The notes beneath the pieces were generated by a model. That model searched no databases. It was not told where the DNA came from and saw nothing but the letters and a program-made list of their open reading frames with translations. 64,000 nt of DNA, from the NCBI GenBank assembly GCA_963693085.1, contig OY856409.1, positions 516,856,303 to 516,920,302 on the forward strand, read 5' to 3'. Source of the stretch: Alisma plantago-aquatica (taxonomy: Eukaryota; Streptophyta; Magnoliopsida; Alismatales; Alismataceae). The translations under genes and the position numbers were made by a program. Shown piece by piece: positions 59,501-64,000 of the stretch (the first letter of the stretch is position 1; each line of letters starts with the position of its first letter).

Positions 59501-60749
59501 GGTGATGGTGAAATAGGTTTATTCTACGGGATCTGCCTGGAGAGCATATTGTTGAATATGTGAGGTTTTCCCCTAGCCTAAAATAGGATGAATCTGAGCA
59601 CCACTGTGAATATATGGAGCATGGTGAACAGACCCATGGCTCAGGATATGTGATGATGAGCATGATGCGTTCATGGCTCGAATGTATGCACTAGCACCTA
59701 TGATGAGGTGAGCTAGAGATATGGGTAGCATGTGGAGCTGACCCAGAGGTTGAGGCCCTATAAGCATAAGATTGCGGTCTTGCTTGATGATTCATGTACT
59801 GACCACGAGAAGGTGAGGTCATGGAGTCTGGATCTCCTTAGACCTTTTATGGCAGCGGATTGGTCTTCGCAGCCATGGTTGGATTTGAGCAGGGAAGGCT
59901 CACTTCCTCAGGGCATAATAAAAGATAATCCAGCTGAATAGTATATCTTGCTTAAAGCAAAACACATAACATTGATTGAGGCTTGCTTATATAGCTGATC
60001 TAGTTATACCCTATAGTTATGTGTATGATCCTTATATTTTGTGATAAGTTCTTATAAAGCTTATCTTCTCAATCATGTTCCATAAAGAAATACTTGGTTA
60101 TATGCCTCCTGGATATCTTGGTAAGATTGATGGTAATAATAGTCTTTCTCGGCATACTGCTCTTGTTACATGCTTTATCAGTTATTTTCTTTTATTGCTT
60201 TAATCTTCAGAGGTTTTATAGTTTTGGCGGGGAGTTATGTTTCTCGATGGGATTGTGTGTCTCACCCTGCTGGTTTACAACCTTTTTACGTGATCGCTCT
60301 AGACGTGGTGGTGGTCGTGAGGTTGCGGCCGAGCAGCAAGAAGAGTAGTAGAAGGCAAGAGATGGACATACTACTATTTTGGTGGTTTTGTAGTAGAGTC
60401 CTAGAGTCATCCCTGTACTCTCAGGTCCTCGGAGGTGTTTGACGGCGTTTCACAATGTCTAGCTGTTGTAATTTGTTATATCCTGCTGCTGGTCACACGT
60501 GGCCTGTTATGTATGTATAAACAGGTGATGAACTCTGGTGCTGATAGTACAACTAGTTCCGATAAGATGTGGACATATATCAAAGCTTGTAATGTTTATA
60601 TAACATGTTTCTCTATAGGATCTGAATGCAAAAATTCTCTTATGTATGCTTTTCGCAATCGATTTTAATTAACACGTGTTTTCGGTAATATGTGGTTCCA
60701 CACGTTTTTGCATGTCATCTCGTTGTCTCTGTGATGGAGGGGTGTCACA
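56537..60749 (+). repeat. Chromovirus 3' LTR (4213 bp)
   Basis: Starts TGTAAGGACCCTAACC and ends GGGGTGTCACA. Collinear with the 5' LTR, but 114 bp longer, mainly from two local expansions: the GGAGCTAAGGTTGGTGG repeat (57219-57320, about four units against about three) and the TTGGAGCTAGAAGCTTAAAG repeat (about 57400-57465, two units against one). The 77-codon plus frame at 58457-58690 and minus-strand ORFs are LTR noise. Confidence 0.95.
57219..57465 (+). repeat. Local tandem repeats inside 3' LTR
   Basis: Two adjacent arrays: ~34 bp units with GATACCCTTGGAGGAGCTAA and GGTTGGTGG (57219-57325), and 32 bp units with GAGCTAGAAGCTTAAAGC (about 57400-57465). The 5' LTR has fewer units at 48295-48370 and 48450-48480. 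Confidence 0.85.
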
Positions 60750-60754
60750 ATAAC
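60750..60754. other. Target site duplication, right (ATAAC)
   Basis: ATAAC follows the TGTCACA end and repeats 47614-47618; the sequence then resumes as TCTTTTGGAAAC exactly as in module copy 1 at 42837. Confidence 0.95.
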
Positions 60755-63693
60755 TCTTTTGGAAACAAAGTAAATATGACATGACACAATTAAAAGAATA
60801 ATAATGATAATGTCATATCCTAATGAATATAATTCTAATAAGCCAAAAAAAATTAAAACAAATCATAAAAGTGGAACCTTTAGGTTATCCATGAGAACCT
60901 GACCTATGTGGAGTTGTTTGAGAAGATTTCGAACTCCCAAAGTTAAGCAGTTGAAAAATAAGGAGTTCAAGTTAGTAAAAGTTTTGGTGGAAGTTTAATG
61001 GATTCAACCTGGGAGTTTAGTGGTGAGATGTTGCATACTCACCCTTCTCACTTTGTTTTATATTTTGAGGATGAAATCCTCTTTAAGTGGTGGAGTGTTG
61101 TAACATACCGAAGCTTCGACATATTCTCTTTTTGGCCCTTTCCCAATATTTTCCTATCATTTCTATCCTTTTTGTCTGTGATGCTTAAATTGTGGAATTT
61201 ATAGTGGTTTAGTGAATATTTGTTCAATAATCATACTAATGGAAGGGTTTATGCACAAACACCTTGGTGAAATCTTACTTAAGGATCTAAAATGTAAAAT
61301 CACTGCCCAAGTGTAACAATGGTAAATAAATCCATGTTAAAAGTGTAAGGCCCCAAACCTTACTTAATGTATTGAACAAGCTTAACTACCATAATTAAGC
61401 ACTCTAAACCTTAATATAACCTTGTGATGTGTTTTGAAATCATGATAAAAGATTAAGTTTCAAGTTTTGTCCAATTTGGATGTTGTTTGTGCAAGCTATG
61501 CAATTGTATGCACATTTTGGACTTTTATGCAATTTACCAAATTCAGAGGTTTTTTATGTAAATTGTCACATGCATTATAATCTTTAGATATTCCCTTACC
61601 ATTATCGAGTTTTTGAACCATGGGGCACCTAGTTTCACCTTGGTTTGAAGGTGTTACTTTCCAAGGGCATTATAGGGATTACCATCTTTATAAATGAGCA
61701 TATCTTTAAAAGCTATCAACCAATGTGGTTATTTCTTTGATTGGAGGACGGTGGGGATGGCCTAGAAGTCTCCATTGGCTTTTAGGACCGACCTTGGATA
61801 TAAAAGAAGTCTCTATGAGTTGCCTCTTGCATGGCCATGAAGCCTTATCCTAAGGACACATGGAATGTCCCATAGACACCTCATGCATGTCCCCTTCTTT
61901 ATAAAGTCATGCCTATACCTTCCCACCTCCCAATCTAAGAAGCAATCCTCTCCTTATCTTTCCCCCATCTTATAGCATAGTAATTTCTATGTTTGTCCAC
62001 GAAGTTGTTGTCCCAAGGTAAAAGAGGGTGCCTACCTTGGTAAAGAAGGCTCCTAGGGTTCCAATTTTCTCTATTTTAGGATTTCTTAAGCTCCTCCTTG
62101 GTGATTTTGACCAAAACTAGTAAGTATCCTCCTTTCCTTCCCTATTTTCATGTTTTTAGTATTCCTCCCACCTTGATATTGGGTCAAATGGTGCTTTCTC
62201 CCTCTCCCTCTCTCTTCAATTATCTTGATCAGTGTGATGATGTGGCAATTTCCTATTGGTTAGTATTGAAAAATTCATATCTTCTAATCTGCTTATCCAA
62301 ATTTGACAAATAAATATGTTTTGGAATTGGAAAATTAATCTCTATCTAATAAAAATATTTTCAAGGCATGATTTTATGGTGTGACAAATGGTCATTTTTG
62401 TAAAATGAATTTAATGCATAAAAACCATAAAAAGTACATCTTAATCCTCATAACTCCAAAATTAACATAAAAATATGTTTTCTTCATCAAGAGAACCTAA
62501 TAAGTTCATTGGTGATATTTTCAAAATCTATGTCCGAATTTTTCTAAAAAGTTCTGAAATTTGGGTTTCTATACATTAATATGCACAATGTACTCTAATA
62601 CATGTTAATGCATTGAAAATAGGCAAAGTGGAAGTTGGACTCAATTAAAGTGGTGAAAGTTAGTAATTCATATTAGTAAGAGAGGTATGTGCAATCCCTC
62701 TTTATGTATCTACATTCCTTGCACCCTATTTTGGGATAATTGCAGCCAAACCCTATATTTCCCTAATGAGGGTTAAATGAACCCTAAATCTTCTATTCTT
62801 GAATCCTAATGTTGTTCATGCCTCAAATCATATTATAATTTCTTTTTGTTTGGTTCTTATACCCCACTGCCGTGTTTATTAAATATTATGACTACTCTTG
62901 CCATGACTACTTTTCTAGCATGTAGATTTATGTTCTATTTAATTTAAAATAGCGGTACTTATGTACAACCACCTATAGAGGGCATGTATTTAATCTCCCT
63001 GGGGAATGTTTTTATTCTCCCCTATATAATGGTGTAGGTGACTGTGAATGTCTTATTATCCCCTCACCTATAGGTTAGAGGTCTGGTAGGTGCCTCAACC
63101 CTACTTAGTTAGGTAGACATATTATCTTACATGCAAATCCTTTAAAATAATATAATTGTTAATGGCAAGTTTCTTTTGAATATAGCCTCATACTCTTGTT
63201 ATCTTCATCTTATGATGAACCCTAGTGTATTATTAGTTGCTTTACTTATCTTGTTATCCTAGACTAGTTTTATGACACATGCCTTATTTTCTTTCCTCTT
63301 TTCTGGGTGCTTTTCCAACCACCCAGGTTTAGATCGAGGTGTTGAGCATGACCAAGAAGAACATAGTTTCCAACATGGACCTAGCTCTTGGAGATGTTTC
63401 TTGGAGACAAGATTTGAAGTAGTTTAGATTTCCCTCTACTTATATTCCCTATGTTGTATCATACATGTAAACCATTATGGGATATTATGATGTATTTTTG
63501 TAATCTTTTGTGAAAATTGAATATAGTCATTATTTTTATTCTGCCACTACACTTTGGTTGTTTTGAATACCATTTATTGAAGTTTGAAAATGTTGCACCT
63601 ATTCTAGCATACCTTTGAGTGTGTCTAGAATGGATGTTTAATTCTTCAAATTCTTCAAATTTTTAGTAAGGGGGTGATCCCGCACCCCTTAAA
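60755..63693 (+). repeat. Duplicated module, copy 2, right part
   Basis: Matches 42837-45846: the AT-rich internal end, the polypurine-type strip TGAGGATGAAATCCTC at 61067, and the LTR. Compared with copy 1 it has an extra ~250-300 bases after TGTAACATACCG. Confidence 0.9.
61099..63693 (+). mobile_element. LTR of the non-coding gypsy-type element, copy 2
   Basis: Starts TGTAACATACCG and ends CACCCCTTAAA, against CACCCCTTACA in copy 1. A second LTR-like start, TGTAAGGCCCCAAACC, lies at about 61346 and resembles the start at 29177 (TGTAAGGCCCCTAACC). The true LTR may begin there, with 61099-61345 being a remnant or insertion. No primer site follows the end here, so this copy lies on the 3' side of an element. 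A deletion of ~200-300 bases relative to copy 1 is also visible (around 62170, where GTATTCCTCCCACCTT joins GATATTGGGTC). Confidence 0.65.
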
Positions 63694-63726
63694 GTGTGGA
63701 CATAAAATAGGAACAATTGGTATATG

Positions 63727-64000
63727 CACTACTACAGATATGACATATTGCATTAGGTCTTTTTTCAAGGAAGATCGATAGTATTATCTATAGAGCCAGT
63801 TCTACGTAGACAACCATCGTAGATTGACCAGTTGAGAAAACACGGGATGCATTTTTTTTCCTTCAGTCCCTTCTCAAAGAAACCTATGTTATATATCACC
63901 CACGAAAATAGAATTTTACACAAAAATTTTGGGATCATTTCATTTGCCTATAGAAAACCTACATTGTCGGTTTCCGTCTATAAAACTGACATGATAAATA
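63727..64000. mobile_element. Terminus of a CACTA (En/Spm-like) transposon, cut by window edge
   Basis: CACTACTACAGATATGAC at 63727 has the CACTA terminal signature. The following 270 bases contain short subterminal-type strips (GAGCCAGTTCTACGTAGAC near 63800, GTCGGTTTCCGTCTATAAAA near 63966) that resemble each other and those of CACTA subtermini. The 33 bases between the LTR end and CACTA are plain sequence. The other terminus and the 3 bp target duplication lie outside the window, so this is a probable call. Confidence 0.6.

Larger units (their letters stand above)
47619..60749 (+). mobile_element. Ty3/gypsy chromovirus, Tekay/Del-like, complete but decayed (13,131 bp)
   Basis: TG...CA ends, two long LTRs (47619-51717 and 56537-60749), an initiator tRNA-Met primer site, gag, protease, reverse transcriptase, RNase H, integrase and a C-terminal chromodomain-like tail, all on the plus strand, flanked by ATAAC on both sides. 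Very long LTRs and a C-terminal chromodomain point to the Tekay/Del branch. The two LTRs differ at about 15 positions in the first ~240 aligned bases by eye, so the insertion is old. All ORFs carry stops or frameshifts, so it is not autonomous. Confidence 0.95.

Noticed and set aside
43176..63697. GTGT on both outer sides of the two module LTRs as a target duplication
   Set aside because: The left GTGT is part of the polypurine-tract flank shared with module copy 2, so it cannot be host DNA duplicated on insertion.

Overview
This window reads as plant nuclear heterochromatin: an AT-rich, gene-poor block made almost entirely of transposable elements in several layers. The plant assignment rests on a chromodomain-type Ty3/gypsy element with an initiator-tRNA-Met primer site, an ATHILA/Tat-type integrase and ATHILA ORF-1 remnant, plant L1-type LINE remnants with a DUF4283-like ORF1 and an RNase H tail, and a CACTA-type terminus. 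I recognise no intact host gene, tRNA or rRNA. Every coding region found is broken by stops or frameshifts.

Layout. 1-3490: two and a third tandem copies of a ~1.5 kb unit, two of them carrying a TA/TG microsatellite. 5541-10177: an interleaved inverted repeat (order A, B, A', B') enclosing a small GC-richer coding-like segment; arm A' contains a 341 bp MITE-like insertion and long TA tracts. 11513-16067: a candidate decayed gypsy-type LTR holding a 5'-truncated LINE fragment (14388-14938). 17065-23240 (minus strand): a near full-length L1-type LINE with ORF1, endonuclease, reverse transcriptase, zf-RVT and RNase H. 26301-29134: the 3' half of an ATHILA/Tat gypsy element (integrase remnant, a motif-rich spacer, ATHILA ORF-1).

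29177-42093: LTR-like sequence related to the Tekay-type LTRs further right, but inflated by three back-to-back copies of one segment of exactly 3992 bp each. 42094-63693: a ~3.7 kb module (non-coding internal region, polypurine tract and LTR) present twice as a direct repeat. The second copy is split by a complete 13,131 bp Ty3/gypsy chromovirus (47619-60749), with ~4.1-4.2 kb LTRs and 5 bp target duplications; the first copy keeps the empty insertion site. 63727-64000: the end of a CACTA-type transposon running off the window.

The parts do not form a pathway. The relations are those of nested insertion and segmental duplication, so relative ages can be read: LTR modules, then duplication, then chromovirus insertion, then decay. 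Decay of the chromovirus is dominated by apparent C:G to T:A changes, as expected for methylated transposon DNA. The most unusual feature is the LTR-internal triplication at 29421-41396.
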